From positions 73,532,001 to 73,596,000 of the forward strand of contig JBITNC010000001.1 of NCBI GenBank assembly GCA_050084985.1: a stretch of DNA of 64,000 nucleotides. Reading direction: 5' to 3'. Below, piece by piece: positions 23,346 through 36,624 of the stretch (position 1 is its first letter; each line of letters starts with the position of its first letter). The translations under genes and the position numbers were made by a program. Origin of the DNA: Nageia nagi. Lineage: Eukaryota; Pinophyta. Below the pieces are notes generated by a model. That model was not told the origin of the DNA and did no database searches. It saw nothing but the letters and a program-made list of their open reading frames with translations.

Positions 23346-23972
23346 TTCAAAAATATCATGATCCACGATAGTGTTGAGGTATATGTTGATGACATTATAG
23401 CAAAGTCAATAATAAAATATGATCACATTTTAAAAAAAAATTCAATGAATTAAAGAATATAAATTGAAATTAAATCCTCAAAAGTGTGCATTTGGAGTTT
23501 CATAAGGTAAGTTGTTTGGTTTCATTGTATCAAGAAGAGGTATTGAGGTGGATCCTAAGAAATTTTCAACCATTTTGGAAATGCCACATCCCAAAAATTT
23601 GAAATATTCGAGAATTATTCAAGGTAAGATTCAAGCTATAAGAAAATTCATTGCTCAACTAGCTGATATGACTTCCCCATTTTATCACTTGCTAAAGAAG
23701 GGTGAAAAGTTTATTTGGGATGAAAAGTATCAAAAGGATTTGCAAAAAAAAAAGCTACCTTACTAATGATCCTATTTTAATCTCTTATGATTTAGACAAG
23801 ATTTTATTGTTTTATTTTAACCTCTTATGTTATAGCTCAGGTTGATGCTCTAAGGTATCTTATGTCAAAATGTTATTTGTCTAAAAGAGCTACAAAATGG
23901 GTAATGTTTCTTTAAGATAATGATTTGGTCTTTGTCACTTAAAAATATATTAAGGGTCAAGATATAGTAGAT
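23343..23972 (+). pseudogene. Tat-like gypsy RT (C-terminal part) and RNase H, interrupted by the array
   Basis: Homology starts at FFKNIMIHDSVEVYVDD, with an intact YVDD active site at 23382-23393. It continues KLKLNPQKCAFGV, LFGFIVSRRGIEVDPKK, then GKIQAIRKFIAQLADMTSPF and KKGEKFIWDEKYQKDL (open frame 23512-23766), and RNase H blocks ALRYLMSKCYLSKRATKW and KGQDIVD. It breaks off at 23972, exactly at the TAGAT duplication, and resumes at 37296 in frame. The upstream RT half is missing, replaced by the repeat ending near 23345. Confidence 0.92.
23968..23972. repeat. Target-site duplication of the five-LTR array, left (TAGAT)
   Basis: Identical to 37296-37300. The two copies directly abut the outermost TG and CA of the array. 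Confidence 0.95.
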
Positions 23973-24717
23973 TGTAGTTTTTAAAGAGTTTCAATAAAAC
24001 TCAACATTCATATTTTCTAATAGAGATTCACATTCCCAAATATATATTATTGTAAAACATAATTAAACAACATTAACATTTACATATTTAAGATAAGAAC
24101 ATATATTAGAACTGAAATCATATCTTTATTGAGGATTCAATGGTGATTGACATTCTATCAAACACTTTACATGCAAACTACAGTGCCAAAATAGTGGATC
24201 TTATAGATCCATACTCCAACATACCTTAGTCTACTTAAAACTTGAAGGAACACATGTATTTATACTATGCCAAAGGTTTGGAATGATATTAGATGTTATT
24301 ACAACAATAAAGCAGCTGAATAAAACTAAAAACTAACTCTAGAAGTCACTAATAAATCCAATAACTATCACAAGTGAAACAAGGGGGTGATTTTGAAACA
24401 TAGCCATGTTTCTAAAATACAAACATGTTTATTTTTGATGAAAATCCTAGGGCCAAGGCATTTCTAGGTAGATAAGGATAGCTATCCAGAAAACAACCAT
24501 AATGGTGGTCAATATTTAATAACTTATAGACATACATATACTCATTAGAAAGGTCTCTTGAACAATATCCAATACAAAAATAATCAACTCAATTAGATGT
24601 CTCTATAAAAAGTTATACCTACTCAAAGTTGATCGATCTATTTGAACTAGCTCAATTAACATAGAATTGAAAATGAAAGTTTATAATTTGGTCTTCAATT
24701 GAGCTCAAGTTCTAACA
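23973..24717 (-). repeat. Array LTR 1 (outer 3' LTR)
   Basis: 745 bp, TG to CA on the plus strand. Starts TGTAGTTTTTAAAGAGTTTC, ends AAGTTCTAACA, then the complemented PPT TTATCCCCCTTG. Confidence 0.93.
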
Positions 24718-27199
24718 TTATCCCCCTTGATGTTGACAAAACTCAATAATGATTTATGGAAGCATCACTAACTAGAAATTGAATGGATTTGTTTTTGTCT
24801 TCTTCTAGTTTTGAAGTAGAAAATTGTCAAGTTTGAAAAATTGATAGGTTGGCACCCACCACACTTCCACTCTTCAAGTGGGATATTATTCATCTTTTCT
24901 ACCTTATGTAAGCACAATATCACAATCAAGGGTGCCTTTGGAGAATACACTCCCCATACATTAAAAAAACTCATAATTTTTGTCAAAAAACTCATTTTCA
25001 ATAAAATTATTTCGACCAAATTTTGGATCACTAACATTGATCCACACATCATAATGCTGATTAATTTTCTTCAACTCACTCATCCAAATCATAATTGCAC
25101 AAATATTTACATAAATAATTAAGAAAAATAATCCCAAACATTGGCTAATCACATAACCAATCACCAAAAGTGCTTCTTCAATAAAAAAATCACTCTCATT
25201 CATGCATTGTACAACCAACATATAGTTATCCATAAACTCATAGTTCTACAAACAACATTCTATATTAAATATTGAAAAAAAAAACCATATCCCTCTAATA
25301 GCACTCAAAATTCCAATTAAAAATGCCAATGTACATACAAAATTAAGCTTCAAAAACTCACCCGCATTTTGCAATTTACAAACATCATGTTCAACCTTGA
25401 ATATCCTTTACAACAACTTCATCCAACCTTAACATTCATAAAAAAAAATACATTGCAAAATAATATTTGCAATCATAATAATTTTCTCAAGTCTGAACTA
25501 TGCTTTTATCTCAAACTTTAAATTTACACCAAACACACAAGTTCCAATTTCTAAAGTTATTTTCAAAGAAACTTTCTCACCAAGGCTTTGCAAAAAATAA
25601 TTTTTCACATCATAAATAACATTACCTACTACTGTACATTCATGTTTATTCTCCTTAACAAACTCATTTTGATCACCAAATAATGCACTCTTATCATCAT
25701 AACAAGCATCAAATTGATCTTTCACAAGAGAATCTTTACTATTCTCTTCAAGCATCCATACATTCTTCAAATTTGAGGAGTGATCAGTAGTAATAAAATT
25801 GAATAAATTACTCACAATTTCAACTTCATGTGCATCAATAAAATTTGAACTATCATCGTCCCAAATAGGACTATTATCAAATATATTCTCAAGAACTTCA
25901 TCATAATAAACAATAACATCACCAAAATCACCAATATCATGCAAAACATGCAAATTAGTAACTAAATAATCATTTTTACTACCCATTGCAATACTATAAT
26001 GATATTCAACTTTTTCTATTTTCCCCCTTTTTGGAGGTTCTCCAACTTCATCAACCTTTTCTCCCTTTGGAGAATTTTCAAAACTTATGCAAGCCTCTTC
26101 TCCAAAACTTGCAACTTCATCACTATAAAACTGATTTACATTAGTAGTAACATCAACATCATTTATGAGAAGATCAAAAATATCAAATTCATTATTATCA
26201 TCATCCCCTTCAAGAGGATTAGGATCTATGGGTGTCTCTTCCATTAGATAATTTTCTTCAAAAATTGAAACTTGGTGTGTATACTTCATGTAGCCATCAC
26301 CAATTACTTTCTCATGTTCCTCTTCCTCCATGAAGCACTTTATAAACACATCCTTTTCTTCTTCATTTAAATATGAAACAACAACATCATGGGATTATCT
26401 CTGCCATTCTTCATAAGTATTCTCTTCATGTATGCACTCCACATGTGCATCTTCAACTCTTGGAACAATCAAGCACCATTCCACATCATCTTTTCCTTTA
26501 CATGAAGCAAATCTTCTCTTGTCATATCTTCGTTTGGAAGCATACATACCTCTTCTTTGGAGGTTCTTCTCATAGAAATTCCAAGTCTCTTCATGCAAAT
26601 AAACATATTGACAAGGCTACACACAAAAAAACTTCACAAGATAAGGGGTCATCTTCCTTTCCCAAAATGTTATCATTCACAAACTCATAACCTTGTAGAT
26701 TTCTATTCATCTCATTATAATCTAACTTATAATTCTATTTCTCAAAATTAGCATTCAATTCTTTCCAAACATAAAATGTTTTTCGATAATTTTTAATCAT
26801 AGAAAAGATATCAAATGTTATACCTCTCCTTAATTCCATGAGTACATTGCAATTCTCATGGTTTTTCTCTTTCCTTCTCATTCTTTCTTCACCTTCAATG
26901 TTTCTCCAATCTACTACTTCTACATATCCAACCTTTATAATATGCCAAAGATCCACATACTGCAACCAAGTTTCCATCTTCACCTTAAAAATATAGAATT
27001 CCTCTCCATCAAACATTGTTACAAGAAATAAATTATTATTGATAGCCATTATACTAGAGAAAAAAAGAATCCCAAATAGAAATTGACCTTGAAAATATTT
27101 TTTACAAACTATTCTCAAGATCCCCATAGGTTTACTCTAACTTCTTCCAGCTACCAAGCTTATTCAAACCCATTAAATCATACTAGCTCTGATACCAAA
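24718..27199 (-). pseudogene. Array body 1: Gag-like N-terminus, acidic region and hydrophobic Cys-rich C-terminus, no pol
   Basis: PBS at 27197-27186, then a conserved ATG at 27049. The first block (MAINNNLFLVTMFDGEEFYI, KMETWLQYVDLWHIIKVGY, TFYVWKELNANFEK) is the copia Gag N-terminal domain (DUF4219/UBN2 type). After one frameshift the frame 26598-25498 carries a basic patch (NLQRRGMYASKRRYDKRR) and a ~280-residue acidic region (PLEGDDDNNEFDIFDLL, NSPIWDDDSSNFIDAHEVE). After a stop the same frame resumes at 25233 with a hydrophobic segment, 25173-25084, then KCGGCQPINF near 24830 and ends at 24768. Compared across units it was one frame of about 760 codons. The function of the acidic and C-terminal parts is unknown. 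Confidence 0.85.
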
Positions 27200-27944
27200 T
27201 GTAGTTTTTAAAGAGTTTCAATTAAACTCAACATTCATATTTCCCAATACAAATTCACATTCCTAAATCTATATTATTGCAAAACACAATAAAACAACAT
27301 TAACATTTACAAATTTGAGATAAGAACATATATTAGAACTGAAATCATATCTTTATTGAGTCTTCAATGGTGATTAACATTCTATCAAACACTTTACATG
27401 CAAACTAAAATGCCAAAATGAAGGATCTCATAGATCCATACTACAACATCCCTCAATCTACCTAAAATTTGAAGGAACACATGTATTTATACTTTACCAA
27501 AGGTTTGAAATGATCTTAGATGTTATTATAGCCATAAAGCAACTGAAAAAAACTAAAAACTAACTCTAGAACTCATTAATAACTCCTAGAACTATAATAG
27601 GTGAAATTTGGGGTGTTTCTTAAATTTAATCATGTTTCTAAAATGTGGACATGTTTATTTATGATGAAACACCTATGGTTAAGGGATTTCTAGGTAGATA
27701 AGGATAGTTATCTAGAAAATAAGCATAATGTTGGTCAATCCTTAAGAAATGATAGACATGTGTATACTTGTTGGAAAGGTCTCTTCAAAAAATATCCAAT
27801 AAAAAAAGAATAAAATAAATTAAATGTCTCCATAAAATTTTATATCTCCTCAAAGTTTACTTCTCTATTTGAACTAGTTCAATTGGCAGAGAATCAAAAA
27901 TGGAAGTTTATAATTTGGTCTTCAATTGATTTCAAGTTCCAACA
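27200..27944 (-). repeat. Array LTR 2
   Basis: 745 bp, TG to CA. Serves as 5' LTR of body 1 and 3' LTR of body 2. PBS complement GCTCTGATACCA at 27186-27197 is intact. PPT complement TTCTCCCACTTG follows. Confidence 0.93.
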
Positions 27945-30276
27945 TTCTCCCACTTGATGTTGAAAGATATCAAGAGGAAGTTATGAAAGCATCACTAACT
28001 AGAAATTGAATGGCTTTTATTTTTTTTATCTTCTTCGATTTTTGTAGTAGAAAATTGTCAAGTTTGAAAAAATTAATAGGTTGGCACCCACCACACTTCC
28101 GCCCTTCAAGTGGGATCTTCTTCATCATTTATACCTTTTGTAAGCATAATATCATAATCAAGGGTGCCCTTGGATAAATCACTCCCTGAACATTAAAAAA
28201 CTCACAATTTTTTTCAAAAAACTCATTTTCAACAAAATTGTTCCAACCAAATTTTGGATCACTAACATTGATTTGCATATCATAATGCTGATTAATTTTC
28301 TTCAACTCACTCATCCAAATCATAATTGCAGAAATATTTACATAAATCATCAAGAAAAAACATCCCAAATATTGGTTAATCACATAACCAATCATCAAAA
28401 GTGCTTCTTCAATAAAAAAAATCACTCTCATTCATGCATTATACAACCAACATATGGTTGTCCATAAACTCATAGTTCTACAAATAACATTCTTAATTAA
28501 ATATTGACAAAACAAAAACTATATCCCTCCAATAAGACTTAAAATTCCAATTAAAAATTCCAATGTACATACAAAATTTATCTTAAAAACACTCACCCAC
28601 ATTTTACAATTTACAAACATCATGTTCCAATTTCTAAAGTTATTTTAAAAAGTAACTTTCTCACCAAGGCTTTGTAAACAACAATTGTTCACATCATAAA
28701 TCACATTACCTACTATTGTACATTCATGTTTACTCTCCTTAACAAACTCATTTTTTTCACCAAATAATGCACTCTTATCATCAAAACAAGCATTAAATTG
28801 ATCTTTCACAAGAGAATCTTTACTATTCTCTTCAAGCATCCATACATTCTTCAAACTTGAGGAGTGATCAGTAGTAATAAAATCAAATAAATTACTCACA
28901 ATTTCAACTTCATGTGCATCAATAAAATTTGAACTATCATCATCCCAAATAGGACTACTATCAAATATCTTCTCAAGAACTTCATCATAATAAAAACTAA
29001 CATCACCAAAACCACTAATATCATGCAAAACATGCAAATTTGTAACTAAATAATCATTTTTACCAGCCATTACAAGAGTATAATTATATTCAATGTTTAT
29101 ATTTTCCCCTTTTTGGAGGTTCTCCAACTTCATCAACCTTTTCCCCCTTTGGAGAAGTTTCAAAACTTATGCAAGCCTCTTCTCCAAAACTTGTAACTTC
29201 ATTACTATCAAATTGATTTGCATTAGTAGTAACATCAACATCATTTACAAGAAGATCAAAAACATCAAATTCATTATTATCATCATCCCCTTCAAGAGGA
29301 TTAGGATCTATGGGTGTCTCCAATGAGACAATTTTCTTCAAAAATTGAAACTTGGTGTGCATACTCCATGTAGCCATCACTAATTCCTTCCTCATGTGCC
29401 TCTTCCTCCATGATGCACTTTGCAAACACATACTCTTCTTATTTATTTAAATATGAAACAACAACAACATGGGATTATCTCTCCAATTCTTCATTAGCAT
29501 TCTCTTCATATATGCACTCCACATGTGCATCTTCAACTCTTGGAATAATCAAGCACTCTTCTACATCATTTTTGCCTCTACATGAAGCAAATTCTCTCTT
29601 GCCACCTCTTCCTTAGGAAGCATACACATCTCTTATTTGGAGGTTCTTCTCAAATATATTCCAAGTTTCCTCTTGCAAATAAACATATTCACAAGGTTAC
29701 ACACAAAAAACTTTACAAGACAAGGGATTATCTTCCTTACCCATAGAGTTATTATTCACAAACTCATAATCTTGTAGATTGCTATTTATCTCATTACAAT
29801 CTAACTTACAATACTCATTCTCAAAAATAGCATTCAATTCTTTCCAAACATAAAATGTTTTTTGATAAATCTTAATCAAAGGAAAGATATCAAATGTTAT
29901 ACCTCTCCTTAATTCCATGAGTTCTTTGCAATTTTGGTGTTGTTCCTCTTTCTTTCTCATTCCTTCTTCACCTTTAATGCTGTTCCAATCTGCTAGTTTT
30001 GTATATCCAACCTTTATAATATGCCAAAGATCCAAATACTACAACTAAGTTTCCATATTCTCCTTCCAAATCTAGAATTCCTCTCCATCAAACATTGGTA
30101 TTGGAAACTAAATTAGTATGGATAGCCATTACACTAGAGAAATAAAGAAACCTAAATAGAAATTAACCTTGAAAATATTTTCTACATATTATCAAGATCC
30201 CCACAAGTTTACTCTATCTTCTTCCATATGCCAAGCTTTTTCAAACCCATTAAATCATACCAGCTTTGATACCAAA
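27945..30276 (-). pseudogene. Array body 2: same coding remnant with a 152-bp deletion
   Basis: ATG at 30129. The Gag-like block is seen in 30035-29697 (MDLWHIIKVGY, TFYVWKELNAIFENEYCKLD), the acidic region in 29431-28645 and the C-terminus in 28431-28129. The latter is open without the frameshift seen in body 1: it reads through the hydrophobic segment (FFIEEALLMIGYVI) and on into VSDPKFGWNNFVENEFFEKN. Relative to body 1 about 152 bp are missing at 28629, between two GTTC repeats, removing the segment that ends the acidic region. The Gln codon in the CVQPCEYVY block is a TAA here. Confidence 0.83.
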
Positions 30277-31022
30277 TGTAGTTTTTAAAGAATTTCAATA
30301 AAACTCAACATTAATATTTCCCAATACAGATTCACATTCCCAAATCTATATTATTGCAAAACACCATTAAACAACATCAACATTTACAAATTTGAGATAA
30401 GAACATATATTAGAACTAAAATCATATCTTTATTAAGGCTTCAATGATGATTTACATTCTATCAAACACTTTACATGCAAACTACAATGCCAAAATGATG
30501 GATCTCATAGATCCATACTCGAACATGCTTGAATCTTTCTAAAACATGAAGGAACACATGTATTTATACTATGCCAAAGGTTTGGAATAATCTCAGATGT
30601 TCTTACAACCATAAATAAATTAGAAAAAACTAAAAAATAACTCTAGAAGTCACCAATAACTTTCAAAATTATCACAGGTAAAACATGAGGGCATTTATGA
30701 CATGTAACCACATTTTTGAAATATGAATACATTAATTTCTAATGCGATGCATAGGCTCAAGGTATTTATAGGTAGATAAGGATAGTTCATATGAAAATAA
30801 CCATAATTGTGATCAATCCTTAAGAAATAATAAGAATGCATATATGGTTTGGAAAGGTTTCTTCGAAAACTATCCAATATAAAAAGAATAAACTCAATTA
30901 GATGTTTCCATAAAATGTTATACCTCCTCAAAGTTGATTGATCTATTAAAACTAGTTCAATTGGCAAAGAATTGGAAATGCAAGTTTATAATTTGGTCTT
31001 CAATTGAGCTCAAGTTCCAACA
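30277..31022 (-). repeat. Array LTR 3
   Basis: 746 bp, TG to CA. PBS complement GCTTTGATACCA at 30263-30274. PPT complement TTCTCACTCTTG is partly decayed. Confidence 0.93.
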
Positions 31023-33400
31023 TTCTCACTCTTGATGTCTACATTCCTCAAGAATGAGTTATGGAAGCATCACTAACTAGAAATTGAATGGATTTATTTT
31101 TGTTTTATCTTCTTCCAGTTTTGTAGTAGAAAATTATCAAGTTTGGAAAAATTGCTAGGTTGGCACCCACCACACTTCCACTCTTCAAGTGGGATTTTCT
31201 TCATATTTGCAACCTTCTATAAGCAAAATATCACAATAAAGGGTGCATTTGGAGAATACTCTTTGTGCATAAAAAACTCACAATTTTTATCAAAAAATGC
31301 ATTTTCAAAAAAAATTGTTCCAACCAAATTTTGGATCACTAACATTGATCCACACATCATCATGCTGATCACTTTTCCTCAACTCACTCATCCAAATTAT
31401 AATTGCACAAATATTTACATAAATAATCAAGAAAATAAATCCCAAACATTGGCTAATCACATAACCAATTATCAAAAGTGCTTCTTCAATATAAAAAATC
31501 ACTCTTATTCATGCATTGTATAGCCAACATACGGATTTCCATAAACTCATAGTTCTACAAACAACATTCTTTATTAAATATTGATAAAAAAACCATATCC
31601 ATCCAATAACACTAAAAATTCCAATTAAAAATGCCAATGTACATACAAAATTAAGCTTCAAAACACTCACTCACATTCTACAATTTACAAACATCATGTT
31701 CAACCATGAATATCTTTTTCAACAACTTCATCCAACCTTCACATTCATAAAAAAAAATACATTGCAAAATAATATTTGCAATCATAATAATTTTTTCAAA
31801 TCTAAACCATGTATTTTTTCAAACTTTAAATTTACACTAAACACACAAGTTCCAATTTCCAAAGTTATTTTCAAAACAACTTTCTCACCAAGGCTTTGCA
31901 AACAACAATTATTCACATCATAAATTACATTACCTATGGTTGTAAATTCATGTTTATTCTCCTTAACAAACTCATTTTCTCACCAAAAAATGCACTCTTA
32001 TCATCACAATAAGCATCAAATTGATCTTTTAGAAGATAATCTTTACTAGTCTCTTCAAGCATCCATACATTCTTCAAACTTGAGGAGTAATCAACAGTAA
32101 TAAAATAAAATAAATTACTCATAATTTCAACTTCATGTGTAGCAATAAAATTTGAACTATCATCATTCCAAATAGGAATACTATCAAATATCTTCTCAAG
32201 AACTTCATCACAATAAAAAATAACATCACCAAAATCATCAATATCATCCAAAACATGTAAATTCGTAACTAAATAATCAATTTTACCAACCATTACAAGA
32301 CTATAATCATATGTAACATTTTCTATTTTTCAAATTTTTTGAGGTTCTCCAACTTCATCAACCTTTTCCTCCTATGGAGAAGCTTCAAAACTTATATAAG
32401 CATCTTCTCTAAAACTTGCAACTTCATTACTATCAAATTGATTTGCATTAGTAGTAACATCAACATAATTTATGAGAAGATCAAAAATATCAAATTCATA
32501 ATTGTCATCATCCCCTTCAAGAGGATTAGGATCTATGGGTATCTCTTCCATGAGATAATTTTCTTCAAAAATTGAAACTTGGTGTGCATACTCCATGTAG
32601 CCATCACTAATTCCTTCCTCATGTACCTCTTCCTCCATGAAGCACTTTGCAAACACATCCTCTTCTTCATTTAAATTTGAAACAACAACAACATGGGATT
32701 CTATCTCCCATTCTTCATTAGTATTCTCTTCATCTATGCACTCCACATGTGCATCTTCAAGTCTTGGAATAATCAAGCACTCTTCTACATCATCTTTGCC
32801 TCTACATGAACCAAATACTCTCTTGCCATCTCTTCCTTGGCAAGCAAACACACCTCTTCTTTGGAGGTTCTTCTCATTCACAAACTCATAATCTTGTAGA
32901 TTGATATTCATATCATTACAATCTAACTTACAATTCTAATTGTCAAAAATAGCATTCAATTCTTTCTAAACATCAAATGTTGTTCGATAATTTTTAATCA
33001 AAGGAAAGATATAAAATGTTATATGTCTTCTAAATTCCATGAGTTCTTTGCAATTATGGTATTTTTTATCTTTACTTCTTATTCTTTCTTCACCTTTAAT
33101 TATGCTCCAATCTGCTAGTTCTTCGTATCCAACCTCTATAATATGCCAAAGATCCAAATACTACAACTAAGTTTCCATCTTCACTTTCCAAATATATAAT
33201 TCCTCTCCATCAAACATTGGTACTAGAAATAAATTAGTATTGATAGCCATTACACTAGAGAAACAAAGAAACCCAAATAGAAATCAATCATGCAAATATT
33301 TTTTACAAACTATTCTCAAGATCCCCATAGGTTTACTCTATCTTCTTCCATATGCCAAGCTTCTTTAAACCCATTAAATCATACTAGATTTGATACCAAA
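31023..33400 (-). pseudogene. Array body 3: same coding remnant with an in-frame ~102-bp deletion
   Basis: ATG at 33250, Gag-like block 33157-32966. The frame 32911-32372 (179 codons) shows the junction of a 102-bp deletion: QDYEFVNEKNLQRRGVFAC joins the Gag end directly to the basic patch. The deletion removes 34 codons and keeps the frame. The acidic region continues in 32293-31934 and the hydrophobic segment in 31502-31305. The basic patch here, GRDGKRVFGSCRGKDDVEEC, keeps two Cys but no CCHC knuckle. Confidence 0.83.
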
Positions 33401-34143
33401 TGTAGATTTTAAAGAGTTTCAATAAAACTAAACATTCATATTTCCCAATACAGATTCACATTCCCAAATCTATATTATTACAAAACACCATTAAAAAACA
33501 TTAACATTTATAGATTTGAGATAAGAACATATATTAGAACTAAAATCATATCTTTATTGAGGCTTTAATGATGATTTACATTCTATCAGACACTTTACAT
33601 GCAAAATCCAATTCCAAAATTATGGATCTCATATATCCATACTCCAACATGCATCAATGTTCCTAAAACTTAAAGGAACACATGTATTTATACTATGCCA
33701 AAGGTTTGGAATAATTTTAGATGTTAGTACAACCATAAAGTAACTGAAAAAACTAAAAATGAACTCTAGAAGTTGCCAATACCTCCCAAAACTATCACAG
33801 GTAAAACAAGGGGTGTTTCTCAAATTTAGCCATATTTTTGAAACATGATCACATTTATTTCTAATGAAACACATAGGGTTAAGGCATTTCTATGTAGATA
33901 AGGATAGTTTGTTAGAAAAAACCATAATTGTGGTTAATCATTAAGAAAAGATAAGAATGCATATATGAGTTGGAAAGGTATCTTCAAATACTATCCAATA
34001 CAAAAATAATCAACTCAATTGGATGTCTCCATAAAAATTTATACCTCCTCAAAGTTGACTAATTTTTTAAAACTAGTCCAATTGGTAGAGAATTGGAAAT
34101 GCAAGTTTATAATTTGATCTTCAATCGAGCCCAAGCTCCAAAA
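33401..34143 (-). repeat. Array LTR 4
   Basis: 743 bp. The CA end has become AA. The PBS complement at 33387-33398 is GATTTGATACCA, with two changes. PPT complement TTCTCCCCCTTAATG. Confidence 0.92.
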
Positions 34144-36624
34144 TTCTCCCCCTTAATGTTGAAAAAACTCAAGAATGAGTTATGGAAGCATCACTAACTA
34201 GAAAGTGAATGGATTTATTTTTGTTTTTTCTTCTTCCAATTTTGTAGTAGAAAATTATCAAGTTTGAAAAAATTGATAGGTTCGCACCCACCACACTTTT
34301 GCTCTTCTAGTGGGATCTTCTTCATATGTTTTTGCTCTTGTAAGCACAATATCACAATCAAAGGTTTATTTAGATAATACACTCCCCTTGCATAAAAAAA
34401 CTCATATTTTGTTTTTATCAAAAAACACATTTTTAACAAAATTGTTGCAACCAAATTTTGGATCACTAACATTGATCCACACATCATCATGCTAATTAAT
34501 TTTCTTCAACTCACTCATCCAAATTATAATTGCACAAATATTTACATAAATAGTCAAGAAAATAAATCCCAAACATTGGCTAATCACATAACCAATTATC
34601 AAAAGTGCTTCTTCAATCAAAAAAATACTCTCATTCATGCATTGTATAGCCAACATATGGTTGTCCATAAAATCATAATTCTACAAACAACATTCTTCAT
34701 TAAATATTGGCAAAAAAAACCATATGCCTCCAATAACACTAAAAATTCCAATTAAAAATGCCAATGTACATACAAAATTCAACTTCAAAACACTCACCCA
34801 TATTTTGCAATTTACAAACATCATGTTTAGCTATCAATATCCTTTTCAACAAATTCATCCAACCTTCACATTCATAAAAAAAACTACATTGCAAAATAAT
34901 ATTTTCAATCATAATAATTTTCTCAAATCTAAACCATGTATTTTTTTCAAACTTTAAATTTACACCAAACACACAAGTTCCAATTTCCAAAGTTAATTTC
35001 AAAACAATTTTCTCACCAAGGCATTTCAAACAACAATTATTCACATCATAAATTACATTTCCTATGGTTGTACATTCATGCTTATTCTCCTTAACAAACT
35101 CATTTTCTCACCAAAAAATGCACTCTTATCATCACAACAAGCATCAAATTGATCTTTCAGAAGAGAATCTTTACTAGTCTCTTCAAGCATCCATACATTC
35201 TTCAAACTTGAGGAGTAATCAATAGTAATAAAATAAAATAAATTAATCATAATTTCAACTTCATGTGCATCAATAAAATTTTAACTATCATCATTACAAA
35301 TAGGAATACTATCAAATATCTTCTCAAGAATATCATCACAATAAAAAATAACATCACCAAAATCACTAATATCATGCAAATTTGTAACTAAATAATCATT
35401 TTTACCAACCATTACAAGACTAAAATCATATTTAAATATTTAAATTTTTCCCTTTTTTGGAGGTTCTCAAACTTCATCAACCTTTTCCCCCTATTGAGAA
35501 GCTTCAAAACTTATGCAAGCCTCTTCTCCAAAACCTGCAACTTCATTACTATCAAACTGATTTACATTAGTAGTAACATCAACATCATTTATGAGAAGAT
35601 CAAAAACATCAAATTCATTATTGTAATAATCCCCTTCAAGAGGATTAGGATCTATATGTGTCTCTTCCATGAGATAATTTTCTTTAAAAATTGAAACTTG
35701 GTGTGCATACTCCATGTAGCCATTACTAATTCCTTCCTCATGTGCCTCTTCTTCCATGAAGCACTTTGCAAGCACATCTTGTTCTTCTTCATTTAAATTT
35801 GAAACAACAACAACATGGGATTCTCTCTCCCATTATTCATTAGCATTCTCTTCATCTATGCACTCCACATGTGCATCTTCAAGTCTTGGAATAATCAAGC
35901 ACTCTTCTACATCATCTTTGCCTCTACATGAACCATATACTCTCTTGCCACCACTTCCTTGGGAAGTAGACACACCTTTTCTTTGGAGGTTCTTCTAAAT
36001 GACATTCCATGTCTCTTCTTGAAAATAAACATATTCACAAGGTTGCACATAAAAAACTTCATAGGATAAGGGCTCATCTTCTTTTCCCACAAAGTTATCA
36101 TTCGTAAATTCATAATCTTGTAGATTGGTATTCATCTCATTACAATATAACTTACAATTCTCATCCTCAAAACTAGCATTCAATTCTTTCCAAATATAAA
36201 ATATTTGTCTATAATTTTTAATCAAAGGAAATATATCAAATGTTATACCTCTTCTCAATTCCATGAGTGCTTTACAATTTTGGTGTTGTTCCTCTTTCAT
36301 TCTCATTCTTTCTTCACCTTCAATGCTTCTCCAATCTACTGGTTTTGAATATACAACCTCTATAATATGCTAAATATCCAAATACTTAAACTAAGTTTCC
36401 ATCTTCATCTTCTAAATCTAAAATTCCTCTCCATCAAACATTGGTATTGGAAAGAAATTAGCATTGATAGCCATTACACTAGAGCAACAAAGAAACTCAA
36501 ATAGAAATCAATGATGAAAATAGTTTTTACAAACTATTCTCAATATCCCCATAGGTTTACTCTAACTTATTCCATCTATCAATCTTCTTCAAACCCATTA
36601 AATCATACCAACTCTGATATCAAA
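34144..36624 (-). pseudogene. Array body 4: same coding remnant, least deleted copy
   Basis: ATG at 36474. The frame 36306-35995 (MELRRGITFDIFPLIKNY to VQPCEYVYFQEETW) shows the post-Gag linker without the stop present in body 2. The acidic region lies in 35775-35491 and 35250-35062. The frame 35044-34739 shows a Cys-rich hydrophobic part (NIILQCSFFYECEGWMNLL, KHDVCKLQNMGECFEVEFCM) that is missing in body 2 and interrupted in body 1. The C-terminus ends at 34215 with KCGGCEPINFFKL. Together the bodies show which stops are private to one copy. Confidence 0.83.

Noticed and set aside
25999-26247. Plus-strand frames recurring in all array units
   Set aside because: They are the complements of the acidic minus-strand frame (runs of GAA/GAT become TTC/ATC). 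They repeat only because the units repeat.
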